This document shows positions 1 to 11,335 of a stretch of 64,000 bases of DNA, piece after piece. Source of the stretch: Mesodorylaimus sp. YZB2_4 (Eukaryota > Nematoda > Enoplea > Dorylaimida > Dorylaimidae); contig JASANH010001155.1 in assembly GCA_030248295.1 (NCBI GenBank), positions 1-64,000 on the forward strand. The letters are read 5' to 3'. The position numbers and the translations under genes are program-made. Under the pieces are notes generated by a model. The model was not told where the DNA came from. It searched no databases and saw only the letters and a list, made by a program, of their open reading frames with translations. How positions within the stretch are numbered: position 1 is the first letter of the stretch; the number at the start of each line of letters is the position of its first letter.

Positions 1-57
1 AGGAGGAAAGGATAAAAGGTAAATGCAGATAAGTATATGATCACTGGATAAACATGT

Positions 58-905
58 TCACTGATCCTCCTTCATGGCCTCGATCGGAGCCCCTATTGGC
101 GAGCTCATCGGTTCAGGCTGCTGGGCTTGGATGGGTTGATTGACTGGGCCCTTCATGGGGCAGGGCTCTTCTTGACTCATAGGGGGTGGATGATGCACCA
201 TAGGTTCCGTGTCGTGACCTTTGAGGATTTTCAGCAGAAGCCATTTGATAACGTTCAAGAAGAGTTTGGCTGTGATATACGCACAACATAGTTGCACCCA
301 GATCCAATGGAGTTTGCCTGTAAACTGATCGAGTAGTCCCATTGGCGTATATCTGCTGGCTGCGTCCAAAATAGCATTCGCTTGTGAACCAGCTGGTTGT
401 CCAACGACTTGGCTCAACTCCCGTAGCGTACTGGCGTGTTCTTCAACTGAGGCGAAAATGTCATTCAGGCTGATCTGCCCTCGCAGTTCGTCCCTTGTGT
501 ACATCAGAAGCGGCTTGTGGATAACAGGTTTGAAGTCGGCATAGGCTGATAGCGTTGTCGTAAACATAGCGTGGTCAGCTAATGGTCCGTCGTATGGGCG
601 CAGTTCTCCTGAGTGAGCAGAATAAAGAAGAATCTTTCCACTTGCATCCTGCAGAAATGTTTCCTGCACTAAATCACATTCTGTGGGCGCAGAGTGGGCG
701 TAAATGATTCTAGTTTTCGGTTCCATGAATCCCGTTGTGGCCTGCCCATGCACCGTGTAATTTAATGGGACCCATTCTGTACATTTCTTGCCCATGCTGA
801 GAAATGTGTAGCTTTCGACTTGGTTGCATGGCCAGATTTCTAAGATCGTTCCATGAAGACGACCCATGACGTTGCTGTCGTTGGAAAGCTTCCTGGCGAT
901 GAGCC
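58..905 (-). pseudogene. Envelope-like glycoprotein, C-terminal part (endogenous virus/retroelement remnant)
   Basis: The minus strand is open for about 280 codons up to a stop at 58-60. The translation has N-glycosylation-type sites, scattered cysteines, a stretch built around 'PKTRIIYAHSAPTECDL', a helix-like segment, then a hydrophobic membrane-spanning segment (about 28 residues) followed by a roughly 58-residue proline/glutamine-rich tail. That order (ectodomain, transmembrane anchor, short cytoplasmic tail) and the style of the cysteine region resemble envelope proteins of invertebrate env-carrying retrotransposons and chuvirus-like glycoproteins; this is recognition by eye, not an alignment. 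The upstream end runs straight into an A/C-only tract, so the signal peptide and N-terminal half are absent from this copy. No gag or pol was found beside it. It could also be an exapted or lineage-specific membrane protein. Confidence 0.4.
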
Positions 906-906
906 A

Positions 907-1137
907 CCAAAAAAAAAAAAAAAAAAAAACAAAAAAAAAACCACACCAACCCCATCCCAAACAACAAAAACAAAAAACACCATCACAAAACCCCCCACCA
1001 AAAACCAAAAAAAAACCCCAAAAACACAAAACAAAACCAACACCACAACCACCAAAAAACAGAAAAACACCAAAACCAAAACAACAAAAAACAAACCCCA
1101 AAAAAACCCAAACCAAAAAAAAACAAAAAAAAACACA
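907..1137. repeat. Two-letter A/C low-complexity tract (first)
   Basis: About 230 bases consist almost only of A and C on the plus strand (I count two T and one G), in irregular order rather than as a tandem unit, and beginning with a long A run. It interrupts the envelope-like frame. It may be a genuine low-complexity insertion or a sequencing/assembly artefact. Confidence 0.85.
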
Positions 1138-3910
1138 ACTGAAAGCTCGATGGGGGTGGGCTCAGAGTATGCCAGTAGCATGCTGATCTGTTGAAGTTCA
1201 TGAATGGATCAACAAACCGAATAGAAGGCGTGATTCAAGAGCACTTTGAATAAGTACTCTAACCGAGATTCCAGTGCTTGCAGTCGTCGGAAATATCTCT
1301 CTCTCTCTCGTCTTCCTCCTGCCTACGATCGACCTCGGTAGATCACCCCGCGCACTGAACCCACCCAGATACATAGAGAGACTCCTTCCTCCTCGTTGCT
1401 TCTTCTCAACCGCGAACCGTACCCTCCCCCCCGCATCCTTCCAGGGGACCCACTGACGTATCCCACACTAGGACAGACCGTCACAAACCATTCCGGAGAC
1501 ACACCCACCGGACACGTATTCACACACTCCGTACTGTTAACCAACCCAACAAGGACACTCCCAACACGCAAGGCCGCGCCTCCATCCAGCAGACGCAGTC
1601 GAGAACACACGGATTCAACTCACAGCGTCCAGAAGCATCAACACTAACACGTATCCAGTTACCACAGACTCACCCCCTTTTCCCACTTACCCCTTCCTCC
1701 TACCGCGACTATACACCCCCACCCTTCTCATCCAGAAACTATGGCGGGAGATCCCCTACAATCAGACAAAAGCTCCTTACCATCTCAACACCACACCAAC
1801 GCACCACCACCCAACAAGTAGCCATCTCCCCAGGTTCCCCACTCTCAAAGAGCTCAACACTTCAAAGTAACACAGCCCTCGGTACAGTCGTTCGAAACAC
1901 CGAACGCGTCACCAAGCCCACACACACCACAAGAAATCATACTCGGAACAACCACACAACAAGTAATCCGAACCAAGAAGAGACACTTAATGATCGGAGA
2001 AACACCAACACCGTCCCTGTCACCACGGCACCAAAAGAGTGCAGACAGACCTCTACAGGTACACGAACCCCCCACCACCCAACAAACACAACAGGCAAAA
2101 CTCAGCAGCTAAGGAAGCTACATCACAAAGAGACAAATAAATGCATCAAAACAGAGAGAAGGCACAACACTCGTAACGTAGACAGAAGTAGGCAAACTTA
2201 GCGAACACCGCTCACTACACAAACAGAAGTCGCCCTTCAACTAACAATATCAGAGCTCCACAGAACGAAAAAAACGAAAGGAAACAATCTTAAAAACGAA
2301 GTCCAGGAGACCAGATATAGAAAACCTAGAGACAACCCATCCCCAAGTGACCAGTAGCAACCAGCACACAACCAGAGGAGGGTCCCAGACAACATCAGGT
2401 CTTCCCACAGCACAGACTCAACAATCGCGGATCCGGGAATCCCAAGCGTAGGCACAGAGGGTTCGGTCGACCCGCACTGACTAGGGAGGGGTAGACGACA
2501 ACCAGAAGACAAGGGGGAGAGGGAAGATCTGAACCCACTACTAGAAAAAATCTAATCCCAGCTAGCGAAGCTACACAAGGAGCTCTTCAACCGCGCCTTC
2601 GATTCGCTCTCACGATCCACAACGAAACAACAACAGACCAGCAAACTAGTGGCAACCTCAACGCCCACCCTCACACAGAGAAGCATTCCGACAACAACAA
2701 CACAAGTGCAGACTCCATGGAACCATCTATAAAAGTGACAACCAGACAAGTCGACAGCTACGGCGGTATTGAGGGAGCTACAGACTATCCACAAACAGTC
2801 CCCATAGATTACAACCGTCACGGCCACGACACAACAGGAATCCTAGAACAAAAGTACAGACCATTACTCCCACCAAACCACCACGGACAGTAAAGTAGAG
2901 CAGAAACCAACCCACCAGAAAACAGTCGCAAATATTACTCATCTCTCACACCTTCTCACCCACGACACAGGCACACAGACACCAGACACAAAGCTGACCA
3001 CGCAATAACAACAACAGCTCAATCACCCTACCCGTACTCCAAACCTCTCAGCAAAGACACCCATCTGAAACACAAGGAGGAGGAAGAGCAAGTTCAGAAC
3101 ACGGGTACTGACACAATCCACTCAGACCAAAAACACACCATTACACTACTACAGCTGAACCAAGTCACTTACAACCAGCCAACTCACAGCCGAATCACAA
3201 ATAAAACGCAGCAGACAGAAATCCGCCAAAGTCAACCACAGGCACTACACAGAAAAACACAAGTAGATCAGGCCTCAACTAAAGAGTACGCATATCAAGC
3301 CAAAACTCCCCACAGACGATAACACAGCTCAACTTCTCCAGACCCTAACTGCAAACACACGTAAACTACGTACCGCCAACAACCACCGAATAGAGAGAAG
3401 AGCGCAACCCGAAGAGAGACCCAGACCTATCAACGCAACCAACACAGAGAGCGCCAAACGATACGCTCGCCAAAACGGACTCTTACAGAGGGAACGAAGA
3501 GGGAGCATACAACATTTAAATCCAGTGATCATATACTAATAGAAGAATAACATTTAACCACTCCACCTACCCCACACCCTCACCCCAGAGGAAAAGAACT
3601 CAAACGACTGGCGGCAGTGAAACGACACTAGGAAAAGAGAACAGTCAAACTCGTAAAAAAATAATAACACCACATAAACACACACAAACCTCCCCCACCA
3701 CGCCCACATAAACAAAACCGTTCCACCCACGCACACTCCGACTAAGAGAAGGCGTCCAACACAAAAAGATATCGAACCCCACCAACATTCCACACAAACA
3801 AAAAGTCGAAGCGTGAAAACTGTATCATGAAATCCAACTGTGCAGAAAATTAGTAGAGACAATCCCCAAGTTACTACTATGAAGGGACACACCCCTAAAG
3901 AGACACGAAA
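1138..3910. other. A+C-biased island without an intact gene
   Basis: Roughly three quarters of the plus-strand bases are A or C over 2.7 kb, unlike the balanced flanks. No long open frame exists on either strand. In plus-strand frames, pieces rich in T, Q, K, R and N can be read between many stops. Around 3380-3590 one piece reads 'RPRPINATNTESAKRYARQ' and, after stops, 'LTPEE'. That combination is typical of the RNA-binding ORF1 protein of non-LTR retrotransposons, so the island may be a heavily decayed LINE ORF1 region. That assignment is weak. Confidence 0.35.
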
Positions 3911-4589
3911 CACAACCAAACAACAAAAAAAAACCCACACACAACAAACACCAACACAACAAACCAACAAAACAAAAAAACAACCCCACACCAAGCACAA
4001 CCCACACAAACCAACACCCACCACCCAAACAACAACACAACCACACCACCCACCCCACGCCAAACCCAACACACAACCACCCAAAACAAAACCACAACCA
4101 ACAAACACACACCAGCCAAAAAACAAACCCAAAAACACCACACCACAACAACAAACCAAAACAAACAACCCCACCCCCCACAAAAACAAAACACCAACAA
4201 AAAACCACCCACCAAAACCCCCAACACACCAACACCACCAACACAACCACACACACAAACACCACAAGCCCAACACAAACAACCACAACACAAACACCCA
4301 AAAACACGCAACCACAACCAACACAACAGCACAAGCAAAACCACACAAAACCCAAAACAAACACAAACAACAAAAACCAAAAAAAAAAAAAACCAAACAC
4401 ACAAACACACACCCCAACAAAAACCCCCAAACCACAACAACCCACAAGCCCACACAACCAACCCAAACACACAAAAAAAAAAAACAAAAACCACCAAACA
4501 ACAAACCACACAAAAAACAACCAACACAACCCACCCAACAACACACACCAACCAAACCCCCACCACCAAACAAACCAAACCCCACCTCT
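3911..4589. repeat. Two-letter A/C low-complexity tract (second)
   Basis: About 680 bases contain no T and only about nine G on the plus strand; the rest is A and C in irregular order. It creates spurious long frames (a T/P/N/K/Q polymer on plus, and a G/V/C/F/W/L polymer on minus), which should not be annotated as genes. It cuts off the LINE fragment at 4590. Confidence 0.9.
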
Positions 4590-5660
4590 TCTTCCAATAA
4601 GGCCTCCAGCTCATTTTTTATTCGAAGTAGTACCTCGTAGTCAGGTGGGCTGACCGTGACTTGATCACCCCTTGATTCGAAGGCGTCAACCGCCTCCAAT
4701 AACAATAATTTCCTTTGCGTTCGGAGTGACTGCAGCTGCGCACAGTACTTTATTGACTGATGCCGCACCCGCATTTTTAAGATAATCCCACTTGTCCCTC
4801 GGGTTCCACCTCGTTGTCTCTGCTGCGACGTTTCGAATACAGGCCTCGATCATCAACTTATACTGTTCCTGCTGAATCACCATTGTATTTAGTCGCCATA
4901 TGCCTGGGCCGCGGGAGCGAAAGTGTGCCCCATGAAACCAAAAGGCGACTGTTTTATGGTCGGTCAGTATCGCCTGGACTATACTGGACTCGATGATTTG
5001 CCCAAACAAATCAGCTGAAGTCAGCCAGTAGTCTAGACGACATTTCGCGGCCGTGACTGCGACCACGTATACTGTTTGGTGAGCGGATTTAGCTCCCTCC
5101 ATACATCCACCAGAGTCCAATCAGCCTGGATATCCCTTACACAACGGGCTACAGGGCGTTTGCACTCATAGGTCCGGCCGTCCTCATCCAAGTCTGGGTC
5201 AAGGGCAACGTTGAAGTCCCCACCCATTATCACGAGCAAATTTCCTTCGTTGAATAGCGTGAGCGCAACACGAACCCTCTGAAGAAACTCTACTTGTGCC
5301 GCCTGGCTGGTTGGGCAATATATATTTACTAGAACGGCTTTCAGCTCTCCCATCTGCACCTCGAGCATTAGACATCGTCCACCCCGATCCCGCCAGATCA
5401 GTTGAACCGCCACATCTGCCCCTCCGCGTAGAACAACCGCAACCCCGCAAGCCGAGGACGTGCCATGAGAAGACCATATGCTGTTTGAGAACCCCCATTG
5501 GTGCTGCCATGCCTGCTCCTGTTCCGCAGTACTATGCGTTTCTTGTAGAAACATTACATCGAATCTCCTGTACTTCAGTCATAAGAAAATTTCCTTCCGC
5601 TTAAGTTCGTTAGGTGGACCTCTAACGTTGGTAGTTAACACGAGAAAATTGTATGACATG
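4590..5660 (-). pseudogene. LINE ORF2 fragment: apurinic-like endonuclease domain
   Basis: Read on the minus strand, the fragment starts near 5660 and carries endonuclease/exonuclease/phosphatase motifs of L1/Tx1-like non-LTR retrotransposons: 'TTNVRGPPNELKR', 'VMFLQETHST', 'ACGVAVVLRGG', 'VLVNIYCPTSQ', 'LLVIMGGDFNVALD' and 'RLDYWLTS'. The connecting region follows ('VAFWFHGAHFRSRGPGIWRLN', 'KWDYLK'), then a helical linker ('SPPDYEVLLRIKNELEALLEE'). The copy is dead. It has an in-frame TGA just after 'RKEIFL' (about 5580), a frameshift near 5040 between the 'SQSRPRN' and 'RLDYWL' pieces, and another near 4765. The reverse transcriptase that should follow is missing; an A/C-only tract starts exactly where it should begin. 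Confidence 0.8.
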
Positions 5661-5940
5661 GCAAACAGTGATTGGTCACCATGCCTACTACCTTGTACTT
5701 GACCAGCCTGGTGCCTACTCACTATTCTTGCTGCATTAATTTGCATCCCTATGTAGGCCCCTTAGCTGATGAGTTTCAACTGCCGGCCTCGTGGCCTGGT
5801 GGGTTGGACGTCTACCTCTCACGCCAGGTGCGCAGTCGTTTGGTGATGTGGTAAAATGACCAGATGTGATGTTTCGATGATCAGAACTTGTCTCCTCGCA
5901 GTTTGAAAAACAGTTGTTGTCTGCGAGGAATGAGTAAGAA

Positions 5941-6345
5941 TTTTTATGGTGCCGATGGCCAGGGTGACGCTAACGATGTAAATAACGACAATAACGATGC
6001 ATCAAACTTCCAAGAAAACGCCTAGAATTTGGTGAGAGTGCGGCAACTGAGAAGCAGGCTACAAAAGGGAAGGTGATGGTCAACTGAAAATGGGCGATGA
6101 TCCAAGATGGGCAGGGCGCGAGGGCAGTAACTACCTCTTGCGAGTATTTGATCACACCATCTACACCCCCCTCCAATCACCGCCCCTAAAATCAATACAT
6201 TATCGACCAAGATTGCCTGAGTGGGATAGCGCCAAAGTCAACCAACCATAAATATGGCACCCAACCAACCGCTAGATCCGTCAATACCCCTCTCATTAAT
6301 CAGATAGTCGATAGTGATCGACATCAGCAACACATCCTCCCACTA
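5941..6345 (-). pseudogene. Tetraspanin pseudogene, exons 1-3 remnant
   Basis: This stretch aligns by eye to the first three exons and two introns of the tetraspanin gene at 28266-30409. The exon 1 remnant is at about 6298-6340 (shared 'gcaacacatcctc'), exon 2 at about 6139-6190 ('VDGVIKYSQEVV' versus 'VYGVIKYKQEEV'), and exon 3 at about 5951-6083, starting after the shared 'cagttgaccatcacc'. Exon 3 has lost part of the second transmembrane segment ('AALSPNSRRF' in place of the P-I-L-G motif) and the frame is shifted. No large-loop exons follow. Confidence 0.75.
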
Positions 6346-6768
6346 ATCGTGATCAGCGACTAAAATTGCCGCATGAACAGACTGACGGGCGATCGCAGTC
6401 TTTAAAGCGTGAGGACTTTTTTAAAAAATTTCGTGAGAATGCCTGAATTAATTAAAAGCTGGACCATATTCTGATGATTCTGCACGCTCATTGGCCAAAT
6501 CGACTCAAGCCCCGCCTCTTCCAGCAATGCCAGCACAGATTCAGTTTCTCGTACATTGCAAAGACTTCGTTTTCTGTGCTCTGTCTTGGATGAATTATTA
6601 TAAAATGTGCACTACTCATCATAAAAATCGAAATTATTTTACATCGTGGGCAAAAAATATCCAATACTGAACGGGACTATTCTCATCTAGTACATTACAA
6701 AATCAAAAGTCTTTCAGAATCACAATGATATAGGTATAAAATCGTTTCTCCCGCTTCGTGTAAATTAT
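6346..6768. other. 3' flank of the first tetraspanin; no gene seen
   Basis: No convincing frame. The part from about 6600 belongs to the duplicated block that reappears at 49730-50560. Confidence 0.5.
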
Positions 6769-7300
6769 TCAATATGGATGTTTGGGGATATCCGAGCACA
6801 TGCAACAAGCCAGGGACAGGGCAATTATTTCGACGACTATGATGGCCAGCAGCAGCGATGCGATGATGATAGGCCATGCAATAACACTCCAAATGTAACC
6901 TTCGCAACAATCAGGCTGGAAAAAAAAATTTGAGAATAAGATCTTTCACTGCCAAAGTGCTGAATTGTCAGGCGCTAGGTTATGCGAGTTAAAACAGCCT
7001 GCTTGTCAGCTATGAGGTTCTCATCCTGTGGACAGACTGTTACAATGGTCTCGATTCAACAGGATTTTTCAACCCTTTTTCTGAGTTGGGTCCTGTGCCA
7101 CCCCAGCATCCTCACAGTCATGCAGTCATGATATGATCACAGCTCACACAGCAGGGTCCCTCTGTGCGTCTCCACCAGGGGAGCCAGCACCCCAGGATGA
7201 TTCTTGGCGATAAGGGAGGGTCCTTCCGACTGGTTCAGCGTCCGCCTTTGTAACCAGCGCGCTCAGGCGCCAGAGATCACCGAGACCAAAGTCTCTTTGG
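6600..7300. repeat. Duplicated block (partner at 49730-50560)
   Basis: Similar text recurs at 49730-50560 in the same orientation: 'cactactcatcat', the tetraspanin TM4 exon, the 'tatgaggttctcat' segment and the 'agtcatgatatgat' segment follow in the same order. The copy here keeps an intact exon; the other is decayed. Confidence 0.75.
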
Positions 7301-10300
7301 CAAAACCATCAACTGGAGGGGGCAAGTCTTGTGACTGTACCTTGATGTGCCCATTGCCACTTGGGGGTCGGCTCGGTAGGGAAGAGCTAGGGCAGTATAA
7401 GAACAGGCCGCCGGGAGAGATCAGAGCTTTCCCTTGCTTGTTTTTGCTCGATTCGTTTCCATTTCTTCTCAATTTTGTGGGGAGCCACCCTTCTTATTTG
7501 TCCAACCCATTCGGCAGACCCGTGGTGTGGGCCAGTTGCCAGCCAGGGACTTCGATTAGCATACTCTCAAGGGGACTTGACTCCAGGGCAGGTACTTGGT
7601 TTGTCTGCGGGCAAGATCCAGGACTGTGGAGACATACAGTTGTGCATAGCTGTGCTGAAGGGTCATGGTGTTGACTGGAGTCTTTACTGCGCCGTCGACA
7701 GCGAAACTGTTCGCCAGCGTCAGCATCTTGGGACCGGGTGCATTCGACCAGCAGCCAGGCTAGTGTATCTGCACAGAGCAGTTGCAGGCACCCTTGGGAG
7801 GCCTGGCAAACACGCCTGAGGGGTTGTTGCAGGAGTCAGTTTGTTGCAGGAGTCGGTGTCTTTGTGATCGATACTCTGCAAGAATTAAGCATCTCTACTC
7901 TGCCTGGGCTATTGAAGACTTTGGGCCGCTCGCTTCTAAGATCAGCCTGAACCTGCCAGCACGTCGGGGGGGGGGGGGGGGGGGGGGGGAGTGGAACATC
8001 TGTCGCCCGGCCACACAACAACCTACGGCTTAAACATCAACCAGAGAGGCTGATGTCTTGCAGCCAGGGGAGAGTATCCATCTCCCAACCGCCCAGGAAT
8101 GCTGGATTTTCCAGCTGCCCGGCTTGAGTTTTAGACAGGTTTTTTTGCGATTTCGTGCCTTGAAACAGGTATTCCCTGCAAAATTTAGTCACAAAAAAGT
8201 GGGAAAGTATGTGTGAGAGGCCAATTTTGCAAAAAATCCCGTTTCCGCCCTGTACTCCACACCCATCTCTCTCTCGGGCGCCCTGCGCTCTTAGTTCGCG
8301 CAATTGTTAAACATGAAAATTCAAATTTCCCGCTTTCAGGGTACAAGCATCCTGTATAATAAAGACAGTAATTTTCCTAACACAAATCGATTCAATAAGA
8401 AACTTACATTTTTCGAATCCTTGCATTTTTCGGTCTCCCTTTGCGATTCCATATCGCTCGCTTTACATCCACAACAGGCGTGGCTCTAGAAAAAAAATGA
8501 TGAAGTTATCACCCAGTTCAGAAATGCAGCATCGAAAAAAACACGCAATTATACCTTTTCCCATTCCTGATATCCTTGCACCCATTTGGGCTTTTTATAC
8601 GTCGCCGAAGTTTCTGCGGACTTTCCACTCCAAATCAGCACATATTGTTGGGCCTGAAACAACATTTATGCATTATTTCGTAACTTTCTCTCAAAAAATC
8701 AACGATTTACTGAAGGAACTAAAGTCATGAAACACACGATGCATATGGCGAGCTTGACGACGATGGCGATGGAAACGATGACCATGAACGTGATTAGCAG
8801 ACAACGATTGGCGCAAGCGGCCCCCAAAATGGCCAATATAGGGACCACGCTTAGTAAAAAGCATACAATGACTGGAGACAGATTTTCCGCCTGAAATAAA
8901 AAAAACATCAGATATTATACAAGAATTTATACAATAGCTTACAGTCGTATCGGACGCTTTAGAATACTCGTAAGCACTGTAAGCGCCACAACTCAATAAG
9001 AATAGCTGGAAAGAGAAGAAAGTGATTATATAGTTGATCGACAATGAGAAAAACGCATTATTTGAGGAACGCAACGAAAAACTAAAAAAAGGCAACTACT
9101 TGCACAGCAGAAGAGCAAATGCAGAATGCACAAAAAAACTTATAAACTATTAAAATTACTTTTTTCGGGCTGTAAATGAAAAATGTTTTTTGAAGAACAC
9201 AATTTTTGAGAAAATATTGGATATGCATGAAAACTACAAGACATAATTCTAGTATATATGGAGGTAAATAAAGAAGCACGAAGATTATATTTTTATGTGG
9301 ATATACAGTACATATATATATATATCCATTTTTATGTAGATATACAGTATATATTTATATATATATACATTTTTATGTGGATATACAGTATATATGTGTA
9401 TATATATATACATCTTTTCATGCCTAAATTACAGTAAGACAAATTAAAGAGAATTTTCTGCATACATTCTGTACATGTTTTACAGAAATAATACGCAATG
9501 ACCGAATATTATCTTTTACTTCGCACTCATATATATAAAGGTGTGTGTGTGTGCGTCCTTGCATGCGTGCATAAAAAACATATATATATATATTTGTGTA
9601 TATTTACATATATTTATATATGTATGTAAATATATATATACATATAGGAATATATATATACATATATATAAATTTATATATGTGTGTGTATTTGCATTCG
9701 TACATAAACTTGAAAATATAATGTTAAAATTTTTTAAGAAGTATGTTTCTAAACATTATAATAAATTTGGGGACATTTTTGGAAAGTATTCGCAGCAAAT
9801 ATTCGAGCACACAGAACTGTATGTTACTTGTGCGAAAGTGTTCAAAAAATACAACCGCTAAATGAAAAGTTCTAAAATATCCAGAGAAGGTTTTTTAGAA
9901 GATTAGAGTTCCGCTAAAAAAAGTTTTGGCGCGTAGCCAAAGTACACATTGAAATTTTAATACAGCGCGGTGTAAAATGAGCTAATCTAAATGGAAATGC
10001 GCGTCAAAATAACAGGCGTAAAAAAATGTTTGCGGCCGGAAATTAAAATGCAAATCAAAAAGGCGGGTTTCTGAAAGGCGACAAAATTTTACTTCAAAAA
10101 TGTCGCCGAAATTTTTTAAAAACCAAAAAACCTACGATTATTAAATTTATCAAAAAAATGAAAAAAATTTTTGCCTTGCGAGTTGAAATTTTTGAGTTCT
10201 ACGTTTTTACATTTGTATGACAGAGGCAAAGTTTTTACACAGTACAAAAAATTTACAAAATTCGAAGAAGAAAATTTGAAACTTACACAAACGATGACAT

Positions 10301-10337
10301 TCAATACGATGATTGACACCCTCACACATTTCCCCAT
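6769..10337 (-). CDS. Tetraspanin family protein (first of three)
   Basis: Six predicted exons: 10287-10337, 8943-9005, 8711-8890, 8555-8653, 8408-8485 and 6769-6915, all joined in phase 0, giving 205 aa. Tetraspanins organise membrane protein microdomains at the cell surface. Seen here: a short N-terminus and TM1 across exons 1-2; TM2 and TM3 in exon 3 with the conserved 'PILAILGAACANRCLL' turn; the large extracellular loop in exons 4-5 with the diagnostic CCG motif (residues 135-137, 'HACCGCK') plus further cysteines at 152, 160 and 161 ('PDCC'); and TM4 in exon 6 ending in a short cysteine-rich tail. Donors are GTAAGT-like, and acceptors are TTTCTAG, GTTTCAG, ATTTCAG or TTCCAG. The last intron (6916-8407) is swollen by repeats and a 24-G run; linking exon 6 across it is the least certain step, though phase and sequence fit. 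The loop is short for the family. Confidence 0.85.
7105..7300 (+). repeat. Dispersed repeat family A, copy 1
   Basis: It shares the series 'gcagtcatgatatgat', 'gggtcc..tgtgcgtc', 'ccaggatgat' and 'ttggttcagcgtccgcc'-like text with copies at 14290-14640 (reverse), 33230-33490, 33560-33850 (reverse) and 50300-50640. It lies in the last intron of the first tetraspanin. Confidence 0.65.
7966..7989. repeat. Poly-G run (24 G)
   Basis: An uninterrupted run of 24 G inside the last intron of the first tetraspanin. Runs this long are often mis-sized in assemblies. Confidence 0.95.
9291..9412. repeat. AT-rich minisatellite, about 49-bp unit, three copies
   Basis: Three consecutive units each carry 'tttttatgtggatatacagt' or a close variant, followed by a TA-rich stretch. 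A longer TA/TG-rich microsatellite region follows at about 9536-9680. Both lie in the first intron of the first tetraspanin. Confidence 0.8.
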
Positions 10338-10544
10338 TTTTTCCTCAGTTTAAATTAAGAGAGAAAAAACAATGCTCTAAAAAATACCGCACGGCAGCCC
10401 ACGAACTGTCGAAATGGAGGAACAAGCTTTGATGTACTTCGGCAACAGCGTGAGGTAGGTGGGGTCACGTGATGACTTTACACTGCGGAAGCTAGAAAAT
10501 CGATTCTGGCTTTCCTTCTGCTCAGCGGGAAGAAGAACAGATAA
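10338..10544 (-). promoter_or_regulatory. Putative promoter of the first tetraspanin with E-box
   Basis: A palindromic TCACGTGA element (10465-10472) lies about 130 bp upstream of the ATG. The second tetraspanin has the same octamer about 180 bp upstream of its ATG. No clear TATA box is visible. The regulatory role is inferred. Confidence 0.3.
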
Positions 10545-11335
10545 TTTCTAAAAAAATCTGTTATCAGATAACAAAAAGGTTAGCCCAGCCACCCTACTCT
10601 AACCAATTGCAAGGCAAGACCATGTTGGCTGGGCTCCCTCGGCGGGACATGCTTAAGTGGGTTATAATTATGTAGAAGTGATATATCCACGTTTATGTTA
10701 CGTCCAGGCGAAGCTCACAATCGTGTTCCCGCAGTAATCCATAGTGCAAGCTCCTATGATGTGCACAGAGGCATGCACTATGAATGAGGTACGATGCACG
10801 ATGCACCGCGATGTACTCGGTGCATCTTGAAGTCATGGGGTCGACTCCCTACGGGATTTTATTCTTTCTGTTTTTCACGAAAGGCCAATACCCACATGAA
10901 TACACTAATTCGTATTTTGGAATAAGTTCGGAAGTTTGTGGTTTTGGAATACGATTGCCCTTTGCCCTTACTTGGGGAGCAGTGAGGACTTGCTGCAGTG
11001 AGGTTGCATCTGCCGTGACAGCACGAGTACTGCATGTGTAACACCTACCCAGTGACACTAGAACAGCCAGCAAGCTAATGCTGAGGCGAACAACCTTCTG
11101 CACTAAAACGACCATCGGCCCTTGTGTTGCCATCTCTCTATTGGCTGAATGAAGTGGATGAGGTGGGGGACGCCTTGTAACACTTTTTTAGTGACAGCAG
11201 CAATTCTGTTTGATCATAATTTTTCTAGAAACGCCGCCGAGGGAGCCCAGCCAACCTCGTTCGCCTTGCATTTGATTAGAGTAGGGTGGCTGGGCTAACC
11301 TTTTTGTTGTCTGCTGAAAGAGGTTTTTTAAAAAT
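10545..11335. mobile_element. Foldback/MITE-like element with about 100-bp inverted ends
   Basis: The left end ('aaaaaggttagcccagccac' and 'ggttggctgggctccc'-like text, about 10545-10645) is repeated in reverse at about 11235-11335. Inside there is a tRNA-like B-box ('ggggtcgactccc' near 10838) but no transposase frame, so it is non-autonomous. A truncated copy lies at 21633-22130. Confidence 0.8.

Noticed and set aside
853..1194. K/T/N-rich plus-strand frames near 1 kb
   Set aside because: Low-complexity translation of the first A/C tract with no splice or start support.
3554..4774. Long minus-strand frame of 406 codons rich in G, V, C, F, W and L, and its overlapping plus-strand T/P/N/K frame
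   Set aside because: Both come from the A/C-only tract, which lacks bases needed for stop codons in these frames. Only the first 70 codons (the LINE part) carry meaning.
7204..7819. Overlapping plus-strand frames of 156 and 114 codons
   Set aside because: They lie in repeat family A and its flank, within the last intron of the first tetraspanin, and match no protein family I know.
9541..9861. 106-codon plus-strand frame rich in I, Y and K
   Set aside because: Mostly a translation of a TA/TG microsatellite inside a tetraspanin intron.
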